Positions 43,096-51,571 of a stretch of DNA of 64,000 nucleotides are shown piece after piece. The position numbers and the translations under genes were made by a program. This stretch comes from G963675935 sp963675935 (GTDB lineage: Bacteria; Planctomycetota; Planctomycetia; Pirellulales; Thermoguttaceae): the NCBI GenBank assembly GCA_963675935.2, contig OY780964.2, positions 1,302,001 through 1,366,000 of the forward strand, written 5' to 3'. How positions within the stretch are numbered: the first letter of the stretch is position 1; each line of letters starts with the position of its first letter. The notes under the pieces were generated by a model. That model was not told the DNA's origin and made no database searches. It was given only the letters and a program-made list of their open reading frames with translations.

Positions 43096-43412
43096 CGCTC
43101 CCTTGGGTTATGAATGTCGCCTGACTCGATCAGGCTGATGAACTCCATGCACATTCCGTCAAAGAAAAAGTAGCCGTCCTCCTGCCCCCAATCAGGTTCG
43201 ACGGCGCGAATCCGCGTCGGCAGGCATTTGGCCTTCTCGCGTTCCACAACTTTCTTGAAGGTCGCATGTCCGTTGACAGCGACGAACTGGACCAGCGGCC
43301 GATCGCCGTTCAAAAACTCCAGAAAAAGCTTCAGATGAGCAGGGGCCATTCGCACAAGGTGTCCTGGCACCCATTCCTCGTGGCAGAGGTATTCGACCCG
43401 GTAGGTCTTCAC
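43086..43412 (-). CDS. Hypothetical protein in the decayed element
   Basis: A 108-residue acidic protein starting at GTG 43412 with AAGGGG about 7 bases upstream. It reads MKTYRVEYLCHEEWVPGHLV, then helical segments and FFFDGMCMEFISLIESGD. No domain recognised. Its stop overlaps the start of the primase fragment, so the two were once translationally linked. Confidence 0.5.
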   Translation of the reverse strand: MKTYRVEYLCHEEWVPGHLVRMAPAHLKLFLEFLNGDRPLVQFVAVNGHATFKKVVEREKAKCLPTRIRAVEPDWGQEDGYFFFDGMCMEFISLIESGDIHNPRERWQ

Positions 43413-43931
43413 GGCAAGCCCCTTCGCGGCGAAACCGTTGGGCCGCTCTGCCCCAACTGTTTCGCCCCCATGCCGTTGTCAGTCGCAGTCGTGAAACGTT
43501 TTGACGCGATTCACAATCGCGGTCAACAACAGGAACCACGTCATCGTACCGATCTCCTTGACTCGTCTTTATGAAAAATCGGCATGGAGCTTCACCGCTT
43601 ATAAGGAAAGCGATCTGTCGTCCTTATAAGTTGCAAAAGGCAACTAAATTATCACCACGGTGCCGGTCGAGCGGCGGCCGAGCGAGATGCCTCGTCAAAT
43701 GTCCTTGGTGTGCGGCGTTTTTGACACACAGGCCGTCAATCTTCCCGCATTTCAGCCACTTTGGCTAGAAAAAGCCGCCTTTGGAGGCCGTATAAGTCTT
43801 ATAACACTCGTAAGCCGACCTTATAAGGCTTTATAAGGCAAAAAGTTTTACCAACCGGATTTGCCCACAAAACCAATGAACCTACGGTTCCCGTGTTGCG
43901 AAAAGGAAACGCTCAATTCAAGGAGACGGTT
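43413..43931. other. Non-coding region with TTATAAGG palindromes
   Basis: 519 bases with no convincing gene apart from a 21-codon minus-strand frame with a good ribosome site (43479-43544, starting MTWFLLLTAIVN). It carries CTTATAAGG at 43598, CCTTATAAG at 43622, GTATAAG at 43790, CCTTATAAGG at 43819 and TTTATAAGG at 43830. These precede the sigma-factor gene and may be its operator or autoregulated promoter. Confidence 0.5.
43598..43838. promoter_or_regulatory. Cluster of TTATAAGG palindromic sites upstream of the sigma gene
   Basis: CTTATAAG occurs three times as an exact 8-base palindrome (43598, 43623, 43820), once extended to CCTTATAAGG, with further variants at 43790 and 43830. Related copies sit at 44853 (GTATAAG) and 44902 (TTATAAGG) before the TnpB-like gene. 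Repeated spaced palindromes suggest binding sites for a regulator. Confidence 0.5.
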
Positions 43932-44741
43932 ATGATGACTGAGGAGCAATTGTTGCAGGAGTTTCTTGCGACAAAGGATCGGACAATCCTTGCCGCACTT
44001 TATGAACGGCTGCGTCCACGGCTTTATGCGTTGGCGTTCCGCATCCTGAAATCGCGGGACGACGCCGAGGACATTGTGGAGAACACGTTCTGCAAACTGT
44101 ACAAGCTGGAGAAAGAGCCGATACGATCGGCTGAAAGTTTCCTGTTCAAGATCACGCAAAACCTTGCCCTCGATTCCCGGCTCGCCAAACGCAGAGGAAT
44201 CCGAAGAGGCATGGTGTCATTGACTTCAATGAAGCTCAGAAGCGGTGCCTTGAACGCCACAAACTCGCGGGAACGATCCGCCGACACAATTGAAGAGCCT
44301 ATCGACAAGGGACCGGAGATAGCCGAACAGCAGACCATGCGACAAGAACGGATTCGAGAACTCCATGAGAAAACGAAACCGGTGTTCGATTTACTTCCAG
44401 ACGACCAGAAGCAAGCCGTCGATCTGTACTACGCCCGAGGCATGACGATCGCTGAGACTGCCAAATGCCTCGGCATCAACGAGGATACCGCATGGTCGCG
44501 CATCCGGCGAGGGATGGCTGCGATGCGCAAAAAGCTCTCGTCCGAGAAGAAGGCTCGCATCAGTCGTCCGTATCCGTGCCCCGTTCTGGCCACGGCCATT
44601 GAGACGGGCCTTACGGTCCATGAGTTTTCGTGCATCAAGGATACCGTGGCGGCAGGCTTTCCGGTGAGCAGTGTGCGGCGAGCCTTGCGCGAAGGCAAGG
44701 TCTATCAAGGACTGAAATGGAGCTACTCCAATGCCGTGTAG
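43932..44741 (+). CDS. ECF-type RNA polymerase sigma factor with C-terminal extension
   Basis: A 269-residue sigma-70 family protein. Region 2 is visible as LRPRLYALAFRILKSRDDAE followed by DIVENTFCKLYKLE; region 4 as LLPDDQKQAVDLYYARGMTI and the HTH AKCLGINEDTAWSRIRRGMA. An unusual 55-residue C-terminal extension contains a NUMOD1-like helix-turn-helix (VAAGFPVSSVRRALREGKVY). AGGAG lies 6 bases upstream of ATG 43932. It is followed, after a strong hairpin, by a TnpB/Cas12-like gene in the same orientation. Confidence 0.75.
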   Translation: MMTEEQLLQEFLATKDRTILAALYERLRPRLYALAFRILKSRDDAEDIVENTFCKLYKLEKEPIRSAESFLFKITQNLALDSRLAKRRGIRRGMVSLTSMKLRSGALNATNSRERSADTIEEPIDKGPEIAEQQTMRQERIRELHEKTKPVFDLLPDDQKQAVDLYYARGMTIAETAKCLGINEDTAWSRIRRGMAAMRKKLSSEKKARISRPYPCPVLATAIETGLTVHEFSCIKDTVAAGFPVSSVRRALREGKVYQGLKWSYSNAV

Positions 44742-45207
44742 GCGAGTCTGGCTAGGAACAGCGGAGAGGGCAGAGGAAACACTCTGCCCTTTCCGCATGT
44801 CGTTCAGAAGTCGGTGTTGGCGACGGACTTTATACGGGTTCGAAAAGCCTGCGTATAAGCCTACGGTTGAGAGTCGCACCTATAGTAATTTCGCGTTCGC
44901 GTTATAAGGTATTTGGCGACAACACGTTATGTGCGAAATTCACTCAGACGAGCGAAAGACAGACACGCCACGCCACCCACCACACGGGTGGCATTTGGTC
45001 GGTAAAATCCACGGACTTTACCCAAACTGCTATTGCGACAGCCGAGGACCAAAGAGATACTCCCGGCATTGCAGGCCGCCTACGGCCTGGAAGGTGAGAA
45101 GAGCTACGGACTTCGAGAGCCGTGCAGCACTCACCAGAGTCATGTGTTTCCATCAAGAACTGTCCGCCGCCACTTGGGGACAGGTGCATGGAATAAGGGT
45201 TGATGGT
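44742..45207. other. Non-coding region between sigma and TnpB-like genes, possible structured RNA
   Basis: 466 bases. Besides the hairpin at 44761-44796 it holds GCCACCC/GGGTGGC (44972-44978 and 44986-44992) and AGGCCG/CGGCCT (45073-45078 and 45083-45088), plus the TTATAAGG site at 44902. Such compact hairpins upstream of a TnpB-like gene would suit a guide or scaffold RNA, but this is an inference. Confidence 0.4.
44761..44796 (+). terminator. Long hairpin after the sigma gene
   Basis: GCGGA + AGGGCAGAG (44761-44775) pair with CTCTGCCCT + TCCGC (44782-44796) with one G/T mismatch and a GAAACA loop, a 14-bp stem. No T-run follows. Terminator or processing site between the sigma gene and the TnpB-like gene. 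Confidence 0.55.
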
Positions 45208-46482
45208 GTGACGAAATCTCCAATTGGATTTGTCCGGTTTCAGATTCTCGGCCTCGATCAATCCGCCAAAGAGCAGTGGAAAAGCCTGGCCGACGCCATC
45301 AAGCGGCTGACCAATTGCTATTGGCGAAGCTGGTTGGTTGGGCATACTCTGGCCGGAAACATCAAGCGGACGCAGAAATACCTCGCCGACTTGAAGGCGT
45401 ACTACAAGACCAACCATAAGGCCGAAAAGCCCATTTGCGAGGTCGAGTGCATTACGCCTGACATCCAGAAGCGGATTCTTGAGGAGATCAAGAGCCACTA
45501 TCCGACGCTCAACAACCGTTGCGTCGAATTGGCCGTCCAACTTCTTGGAAAGCAGATGTTTAAGAAGAAATCCAGTAAGGGCAATATGCCGCGCTGGATG
45601 CGAATCCTTGCCGACGACGGCGAATTTCCAAGTTCTTCGTCGCCGTTGCCTATCCCTTTCGACAAAAGGAATAGCAACATCATCGTTCCACTGAAGGATG
45701 ATGAGGATTTCCAGCTTCAACTTCATCTGGATCGCATTGAGCGTTCGGACAAGAAGTACGCCACCAGCACCAAGCAAGTCGTTCGATTAAAGACGCGAGG
45801 AGATCGACAAACGCCGATTCTCTGGAAGATCGTCCAGGGAAAAGAGTTTGAGTTCGCTGGCTCCCGGTTGGTCTACCAGGAATCGAAGGACCGATGGTTT
45901 GCGTGCATCTGCTACAAGAAGCGGAAGGTCAAGAAACCATCGTTGGATCAGGACCGCGTGGCATTTTTGCGCCCCGCCCGACAACGGCCGTGGTGGCTGC
46001 GAATCGACGGCTACCATCATTACATGGGCGGTCGGGACGGCAGGCATGTTGCCCACGCCCGGCAGCAACTGCTGACCGATCGCTGGGGCCGGCAAGAGTC
46101 CTATCGCCATGCCAGTTCCGCCAGAAAAGGACAGGGCCGCAATAGGGCGATGGGAAAAGTCTATCTCTTGCAGCAAGGCTGGAACGATTTCGTCAAAACG
46201 GCCAACAATCAACTGGTCCATGATGTTGTGGCCAAGTGTCTGGAGGCAAATTGCGGCCGGCTGGTCTATTTTCAACCGACCGGAACCGTGCGAGAAACCC
46301 GCTTCCTCCACGTTGCCGGAAAAGTGTCGGGGCGAACGGACAGTACCAGTTGGGGGTGGCGTCAAGTTCACGACCTTTTGGCAAGAAAATGTGAAGAAGT
46401 AGGGATTGATTTGAAGGTATGCAAGGTCGGCGAACGAAAATACCGAACACATGACAGTAGGACAGGTGCGAGTCTCGACTAG
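45208..46482 (+). CDS. TnpB/Cas12-like protein, apparently nuclease-dead
   Basis: 424 residues from GTG 45208 (AAGGG upstream); ATG 45142 or 44929 would be longer. C-terminal half resembles TnpB/Cas12: WFACICYKKRKVKKPSLDQD before RuvC-I, HDVVAKCLEANCGRLVYFQP before RuvC-II, and SWGWRQVHDLLARKCEEVGI after it. At RuvC-I the expected Gly-x-Asp-x-Gly is replaced by VAFLRPARQ; at RuvC-II the Glu is Gln (YFQP); the protein ends before the zinc finger and the RuvC-III Asp. All three catalytic acids therefore seem absent. The ECF sigma gene upstream suggests an RNA-guided transcription partner, as in dCas12f-sigma systems. Confidence 0.55.
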   Translation: MTKSPIGFVRFQILGLDQSAKEQWKSLADAIKRLTNCYWRSWLVGHTLAGNIKRTQKYLADLKAYYKTNHKAEKPICEVECITPDIQKRILEEIKSHYPTLNNRCVELAVQLLGKQMFKKKSSKGNMPRWMRILADDGEFPSSSSPLPIPFDKRNSNIIVPLKDDEDFQLQLHLDRIERSDKKYATSTKQVVRLKTRGDRQTPILWKIVQGKEFEFAGSRLVYQESKDRWFACICYKKRKVKKPSLDQDRVAFLRPARQRPWWLRIDGYHHYMGGRDGRHVAHARQQLLTDRWGRQESYRHASSARKGQGRNRAMGKVYLLQQGWNDFVKTANNQLVHDVVAKCLEANCGRLVYFQPTGTVRETRFLHVAGKVSGRTDSTSWGWRQVHDLLARKCEEVGIDLKVCKVGERKYRTHDSRTGASLD

Positions 46483-46499
46483 CACCAGTTGGGGTAACG

Positions 46500-46760
46500 A
46501 TGAAGAAGCACGGCGGCGAGGGGACGGTTTGTCAACTCTGCGCCTCTCCTGTCGAGGCAGGGCGCAAGTTCTGTCCCGATTGCGCTCCACTCGCACAGTT
46601 TGCAAAGCGATTAAGGAGGACGATCGGTGAATACGAAAAAAGCATCGGCGGAAGCCGCGAAAAGCTACACGCGGCTGTTGCGCGAAGCCTCGGCCCTGCG
46701 AAGTCAGGGTGGGAAGAGCGCCTACAAGCGGGCGACGATTCTGACGGCCGTGTTCAATAA
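46500..46760 (+). CDS. Small zinc-ribbon protein (overlaps the next gene)
   Basis: 86 codons from ATG 46500. The first half has two CxxC pairs (TVCQLCASP and KFCPDCAPL), a zinc-ribbon layout; the second half lies in the same DNA as the start of the next gene and may not be conserved. It follows the TnpB-like stop by 17 bases and might supply the zinc-finger module missing from that protein. Ribosome site is weak. Confidence 0.35.
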   Translation: MKKHGGEGTVCQLCASPVEAGRKFCPDCAPLAQFAKRLRRTIGEYEKSIGGSREKLHAAVARSLGPAKSGWEERLQAGDDSDGRVQ

Positions 46761-47148
46761 CCAGGACTTCCGCCTGGACAACAGCAACGTAGACGATTTC
46801 GCCCTAGCGGAAGTCTTGGACGAATACGTGGACGATTTACTCTCCAGCCATCCGTTTCTTCTCTTGAAGGCCATGCTGGAGTTCTGCCCCGACGAAAGCC
46901 GCTGGGGCGAGGGAAAGCTCGGCGCTCTCGTGAAAGAGATGCGCGACGCCGGCAAGGAGCCGCAACGCGAAATCAAGCGGCGTCACAAAATCACGCTGGA
47001 GCAGTACGCCCAGCTTGAGGAGAAGTTCAAGCGAGAGCAAACTCGCGCGAAGCAACTCCTCAAAGAGAATAGCGAACTCAAGGCTGAACTCGAAAAGGCT
47101 GAGCGGCGAATCAGGAAGCTGGAACGAGCCAATCCGGTTGCGGCCTAA
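46627..47148 (+). CDS. Coiled-coil protein, unknown
   Basis: A 173-residue protein starting at GTG 46627 with AAGGAGG 6-7 bases upstream. The N-terminal half is helical and Lys/Arg-rich (SYTRLLREASALRSQ, SAYKRATILT); residues about 125-170 are a long Glu/Lys/Leu coiled coil (LEEKFKREQTRAKQLLKENS). No enzyme motif. It is the last gene of the sigma/TnpB-like block and could bind DNA or a partner. Confidence 0.65.
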   Translation: MNTKKASAEAAKSYTRLLREASALRSQGGKSAYKRATILTAVFNNQDFRLDNSNVDDFALAEVLDEYVDDLLSSHPFLLLKAMLEFCPDESRWGEGKLGALVKEMRDAGKEPQREIKRRHKITLEQYAQLEEKFKREQTRAKQLLKENSELKAELEKAERRIRKLERANPVAA

Positions 47149-47235
47149 AGCAATCTTTTCCATCTCGGAAAGTTCATTGGTAAAACCGCTGACTTAGATT
47201 TTGCGTCAAGGGACCAAGGATACCAGCATTCTGCA

Positions 47236-49149
47236 TCATAGCTTCCGAATGCCTGGATCAGCATCGACGGAACCGACTTCCTGCCTAGTCGGTCCGTGAA
47301 CATGACGCAAGTACGCACTGGCAATTTCAAATCGCCGTACTATTCCAACTACTTTTCTCTGTTCTAAATTGTTGACCACAGGCAGCGCCAGCAGATCATT
47401 CTCAATGAACAATTCCTGTGCCCGATCCAACGTATCGTCGGGCGTTAGTGGTTGAACTTGGCCGAGCATCATGTCTGCCGCCAACACGAGCGATCCTAGC
47501 GTTGGCGACTGAGATACAAGGTACGCCTCTTCCAAATTGACGACGCCCAACAATCGTCCGGCATCATTCACGACAGGTAAGACCGAGGAAGATGTCTCGG
47601 CCAATCGTTGCGAGATCGTCGTAAGCGAATCGCCCGGTTTCAGCGATGCAAATTCATGCTGGGGCGAAAGAAATTCGCTGACACGCACTTCGGCCAACAC
47701 TTCCCGAATGAAACTTCCCCGATGGGCTGGCGAATAGCTGCGGCCTTCAACTTGAGAGGAGTAAATTGATTGTCTACTGGAAAGAATAAATGAAATCGTG
47801 CATACCCAGAGCGACGGGAGCAGCAGCGCATAGCCGCCTGTCATTTCACTGACGATAATCATTGTGGAGAACGGCGTTTTCGCGGCTGCGGAAAAGAAGC
47901 CGGCCATGCCCACGATGACAAATGCGGCCGGGTGCGGCACCAACGACGGCCAAAGGCTGTGAAGCAGAATGCCAAATGCTCCGCCGCCGCATCCACCAAT
48001 GACCATCGACGGACCAAACACGCCGCCCGAGCCGCCGCTACCGATCGTCAAGCTGGTCGTGGCGATTTTTCCAATCGCAATGGCAAGCAAAAGCGTAGCC
48101 CCGATATTGGCGTGGGCGTCTTGCGTCATCGCTCCTTGAATCGCAGAATATCCAAACGCCAATACAGCCAGGACGCTCTTCTGTTGTCCGAAGAGAAAAA
48201 ACAGCACCAGGGCAACGACGCCCGTCAGAAAAGCCCCAATGGCTGGGCGAAAATGTTTGCGAATGGGAAGCCGATCAAAAAGGCGCTTGCAGCCGTAAAA
48301 TGAATGTGTGTAAATCGAGGCCAGCAGGGTCATGAACAATGCCAGCAAAAGATATGGCCCGAGTTGCCACGGGTTGCTGAACGTGAGGTCGGGAATTGTA
48401 AAAAGCGGCTCCCAGCCAGAGAACGCGCCAAAGATGCAATACGACACCACACTGGCGATTCCGGTGGGAATGATGACTTCCGACTCGAACTCCGCCGAAC
48501 TGTACAGCACTTCGGCGGCGAAGATCGTGCCGGCCAGCGGTGCGCGAAAGATAGCGGCAATGCCAGCGCCCATGCCGGCAGCCATTAGCACGCGACGATC
48601 AGCCGTGCGTAATCGCAGAAGATTACTCAACAGGGAGCCGAACCCGGCCCCGATCTGGGCAATTGGGCCTTCTCGCCCGCCGGAGCCGCCTGTTCCGAGC
48701 GTAATGGCGCTACTGACGATCTTGACCAACGGAACTCGCGGTCGAATTTGTCCCTGTTTGTTGTGGTAGGCGTCAATGACGGCATCGGTGCCATGCCCTT
48801 CGGCTTCCGGAGCGAACGTAAAGACGATGATTCCGCTTAGCAATCCACCGATAGTCGGAATCAACAGTAAGAGCCACGGATTAAACGATCTGGTGATTTC
48901 GGGCAACCAGTCTAGCACTGGCTCGCCGCCTGGGTGAGGTTCTGGGACATAACCAGCCACCGATCCAAGCGCATAATGCTCAACGGCGCGTGTTGCGACA
49001 TAGAATGCAATGCCGCCAATGCCGGCCACGACGCCCACGAGTGATGCCAACACAAGTAGGCGAACCTGTCCACGAATGCGATTGTCGCCAATACCACAAG
49101 AATTGCGAATCGAGCCAAACACGCGACCGAACAAAGGCAAATTGGCCAT
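47236..49149 (-). CDS. ClC-type chloride channel/antiporter with CBS domains
   Basis: A 637-residue protein. ClC signature loops are TLGTGGSGGREGPIAQIGAG with the gating Glu, and TIGSGGSGGVFGPSMVIGG; ten or more membrane segments precede two C-terminal CBS domains (about 505-625, e.g. LPVVNDAGRLLGVVNLEEAY and LPVVNNLEQRKVVGIVRRFE). CBS pairs in ClCs sense nucleotides or ionic strength. ATG 49149 is preferred, since GAGGG lies 5 bases upstream. It opens the osmotic-stress island. Confidence 0.9.
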   Translation of the reverse strand: MANLPLFGRVFGSIRNSCGIGDNRIRGQVRLLVLASLVGVVAGIGGIAFYVATRAVEHYALGSVAGYVPEPHPGGEPVLDWLPEITRSFNPWLLLLIPTIGGLLSGIIVFTFAPEAEGHGTDAVIDAYHNKQGQIRPRVPLVKIVSSAITLGTGGSGGREGPIAQIGAGFGSLLSNLLRLRTADRRVLMAAGMGAGIAAIFRAPLAGTIFAAEVLYSSAEFESEVIIPTGIASVVSYCIFGAFSGWEPLFTIPDLTFSNPWQLGPYLLLALFMTLLASIYTHSFYGCKRLFDRLPIRKHFRPAIGAFLTGVVALVLFFLFGQQKSVLAVLAFGYSAIQGAMTQDAHANIGATLLLAIAIGKIATTSLTIGSGGSGGVFGPSMVIGGCGGGAFGILLHSLWPSLVPHPAAFVIVGMAGFFSAAAKTPFSTMIIVSEMTGGYALLLPSLWVCTISFILSSRQSIYSSQVEGRSYSPAHRGSFIREVLAEVRVSEFLSPQHEFASLKPGDSLTTISQRLAETSSSVLPVVNDAGRLLGVVNLEEAYLVSQSPTLGSLVLAADMMLGQVQPLTPDDTLDRAQELFIENDLLALPVVNNLEQRKVVGIVRRFEIASAYLRHVHGPTRQEVGSVDADPGIRKL

Positions 49150-49306
49150 TTTCTCCCTCAAATCCCCCGACTTCTTCGCATTCTAGCCCTTTGCGACCGT
49201 TTTTGGGAGAGGGGGCAAATCTACTTCTCCTGTTGCTGGCCCATTCCTTGGGACACAATACTTCTCAATACGCAATTTATCAGATTATGACGTTGCATCA
49301 CCCAAA

Positions 49307-50689
49307 TCAGTCTTGCATCATCGCCACGACTTCGGTCAGGTCTCCAAATACAACGCATTTCGCGGCATCACGAACCCGCTCCGTTTCAGGGCGAACGGCC
49401 ACAGAGCGCCCGGCCGCCTGTAGCAAGCAAACGTCATTCTCGCTGTCGCCAACAGCCAACACATGTTCTGGACCGATGCCAAGTCGTTCCGTCAGATGGG
49501 TCATGGCGTTACGCTTGCAATACAGATGATGCGGGCAGCCGTCGGCATGGAACATGGCTGGCGAAAACGTCAGTTCGCCCGTGGCTACTCCCTGATGGAA
49601 CTTGATATGGTGTCCGATGCTGAAATCGGCGAACACGCGGCGGCGGACAATTTCAGATGCCACAGAGTAACTGTCGGTAATGATTCCAACCTGGAAGCCC
49701 GCCTTTCGCAACGCTATGACGGTCTCGCGTGCTCCCGGCATCAGCGGAATCTCCCGGGCGACCTGCTCAAAGGCAGTTCGCGGCACATCCGAAAACAAGG
49801 CGGCGATTCTTTTCGCACGTTCTTCGGCGGGAAGATCGAGGTTGTCGAGAAGATGCTCCAACTCGCGCTCCCTACCAACTCGGCTGGCGAGGTGGACAGC
49901 AAACCTCCCGGCAAGCAGAGTGCCATCCATGTCGAACAATGCAAGCTCTTTGGTTCCGCTCGCAGACGGCAAGCCACAGGTGATCGCAAGTTCCGTTTGC
50001 TTCTGAACTTCGCAGATTTCTCTCAAATGAGCCGGATGCAGTCGTCCGTAACGTGCAGCTCTATCGAGGATCGTTCGGGTGACTTGAGTTGCCATATCGC
50101 CCAAGACCTCCAAGGGCTGGCTGTCATGTTCAATATGTCCAATATGGGCTTCGGCCAATCTGGCACCAGCCTGGGCTGCGTCGATCAAAAGGCCGACATC
50201 CACACCGTAATCGGTCTCGAATTGCACCTTCTGGAGCAGACATCGTTTTGCCGCAACGATTCCTCCCAAAGGCTGCTCGAAAGAAGCTAATTCAGGAAAG
50301 AACGTTGTCAGGAGAGGGCGGGCGGTGAGTGTGGTAACGCGGCCCGCGCGCCGAGTAAAGCCGGCTTTCACGAAATCAGCCCAATCCCGTTCGATAGGGT
50401 CTGTCATGGTGTCGATAAGGTCGTCATGCAAGCCGACAAGATCGCCATCAAGGTAAAGGATGATGTCGGTGTCCGCCAGAAGCATTCCATCCTCCATCGA
50501 CGCGCCTTTACCGAGCAGAGTGCTCGTAATGACCTTCGCACCAGCGTCGGTGGCTGTCTCTGGCGTGCCGTCGATCGAGCCATCATCTACGACGATGACT
50601 TTTTTGACTTTCGGACTGCGGCGAGCGAACTCGACGACGCTGCCGATGGTTTCGGACTCATTGAGAACAGGAATAATTACTGAAATCAT
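49307..50689 (-). CDS. GT2 glycosyltransferase-HAD phosphatase fusion (glucosyl-3-phosphoglycerate synthase/phosphatase-like)
   Basis: A 460-residue fusion. N-terminal GT2 domain: ISVIIPVLNESETIGSVVEF, VIVVDDGSIDGTPETATD and DIILYLDGDLVGL with the DxD-type metal site. C-terminal HAD domain: LALFDMDGTLLAGRFAV with the nucleophile Asp, TDSYSVASEIVRRR and VLAVGDSENDVCLL. This pairing is known for bifunctional mannosyl- or glucosyl-3-phosphoglycerate synthase/phosphatase enzymes that make glucosylglycerate-type solutes. Neighbours OtsB, OtsA and TreT support an osmolyte role. The start is ATG 50689; an upstream TTG at 50704 is less likely. Confidence 0.7.
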   Translation of the reverse strand: MISVIIPVLNESETIGSVVEFARRSPKVKKVIVVDDGSIDGTPETATDAGAKVITSTLLGKGASMEDGMLLADTDIILYLDGDLVGLHDDLIDTMTDPIERDWADFVKAGFTRRAGRVTTLTARPLLTTFFPELASFEQPLGGIVAAKRCLLQKVQFETDYGVDVGLLIDAAQAGARLAEAHIGHIEHDSQPLEVLGDMATQVTRTILDRAARYGRLHPAHLREICEVQKQTELAITCGLPSASGTKELALFDMDGTLLAGRFAVHLASRVGRERELEHLLDNLDLPAEERAKRIAALFSDVPRTAFEQVAREIPLMPGARETVIALRKAGFQVGIITDSYSVASEIVRRRVFADFSIGHHIKFHQGVATGELTFSPAMFHADGCPHHLYCKRNAMTHLTERLGIGPEHVLAVGDSENDVCLLQAAGRSVAVRPETERVRDAAKCVVFGDLTEVVAMMQD

Positions 50690-50704
50690 GCTTTCGGCTC
50701 GCAA

Positions 50705-51571
50705 TCACGTTGTCGGAATCGTGGGCTTTATGAATCTGAACAGTCTTAAACACTTCTCGGCGGATCGCGTAAGGTGCGGCTTCCTTCTTTCCAGCGAGGA
50801 ATTCAACTTGCCCAGAAACGACAACAATGCAACATGGCTCGGCAATCGGTGCGAGGCGGCAGTGGGCGCATTCAGGCCGATCCCCACGGTGATGCCGCCC
50901 ATTGCGGCAACCTCCTCAACCGCTTCGTAGTCGTTGTCTCCGTCACCAGCATAGAAGAGAATGTCGTTTGCGGCCCCAATGTCAGCCAGAATCAGGCGGG
51001 TCGCCATTCCTTTATTCCACCCTTTTGCTGGAGTAATTTCCATTGCCATTGGCCCCCGCAACATCCGCACGTCATTGGCGGATTCCGTTATCACATCTGT
51101 GACGACGGCATGTAACGCCCCATGCAGCCTATCTGGCAGATGGCGATAATGAATCGTCAACCCAAGTCTTTTCTTTTCAATCCACGCACCTTGATAGTCT
51201 GCTATCGTGGCCTCAAGAGAACCTGCCAGCCGGCTCATGGTTTTTGCAATTCTGTCGGCGTGTGGATGGACGACACGAAGTCCTCGCAAATCCAGTTCCA
51301 CTCCACCGGTGCCTGCCAGATAGACATTAGGCACTTGAACCAAGGAGGCCAGTTCGTCCAGGGTGCGTCCGCTGAGGACACCGACGCAGACGCGAGGTCG
51401 TGCAGCCAGATCAGCCAATAAACGCTTTGTTTCACGATCAAGGACAGCCAAGTTGGGATGCTCAACAATTGGCGTCAGCGTACCGTCGTAGTCAAACAGA
51501 AGCACGAGTGAACTGCCCTGGCGGTACGCATGGCACATTCGGTTGCACACCTCTTGCATTTCGGCAATCAT
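50705..51571 (-). CDS. otsB: Trehalose-6-phosphate phosphatase
   Basis: A 288-residue HAD-type phosphatase. LLFDYDGTLTPIVEHPNLAV carries the nucleophile and general acid Asp; VGVLSGRTLDELASLV is motif II; FYAGDGDNDYEAVEEV is motif IV. It removes phosphate from trehalose-6-phosphate made by the neighbouring OtsA. The ATG overlaps the otsA stop by four bases (ATGA), so translation is coupled and the longer upstream frame is not used. Confidence 0.9.
   Translation of the reverse strand: MIAEMQEVCNRMCHAYRQGSSLVLLFDYDGTLTPIVEHPNLAVLDRETKRLLADLAARPRVCVGVLSGRTLDELASLVQVPNVYLAGTGGVELDLRGLRVVHPHADRIAKTMSRLAGSLEATIADYQGAWIEKKRLGLTIHYRHLPDRLHGALHAVVTDVITESANDVRMLRGPMAMEITPAKGWNKGMATRLILADIGAANDILFYAGDGDNDYEAVEEVAAMGGITVGIGLNAPTAASHRLPSHVALLSFLGKLNSSLERRKPHLTRSAEKCLRLFRFIKPTIPTT

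Noticed and set aside
44834..44850. GGTTCGAAA as a tRNA T-arm or attachment-site remnant
   Set aside because: Flanking bases do not form a T-stem or an acceptor stem.
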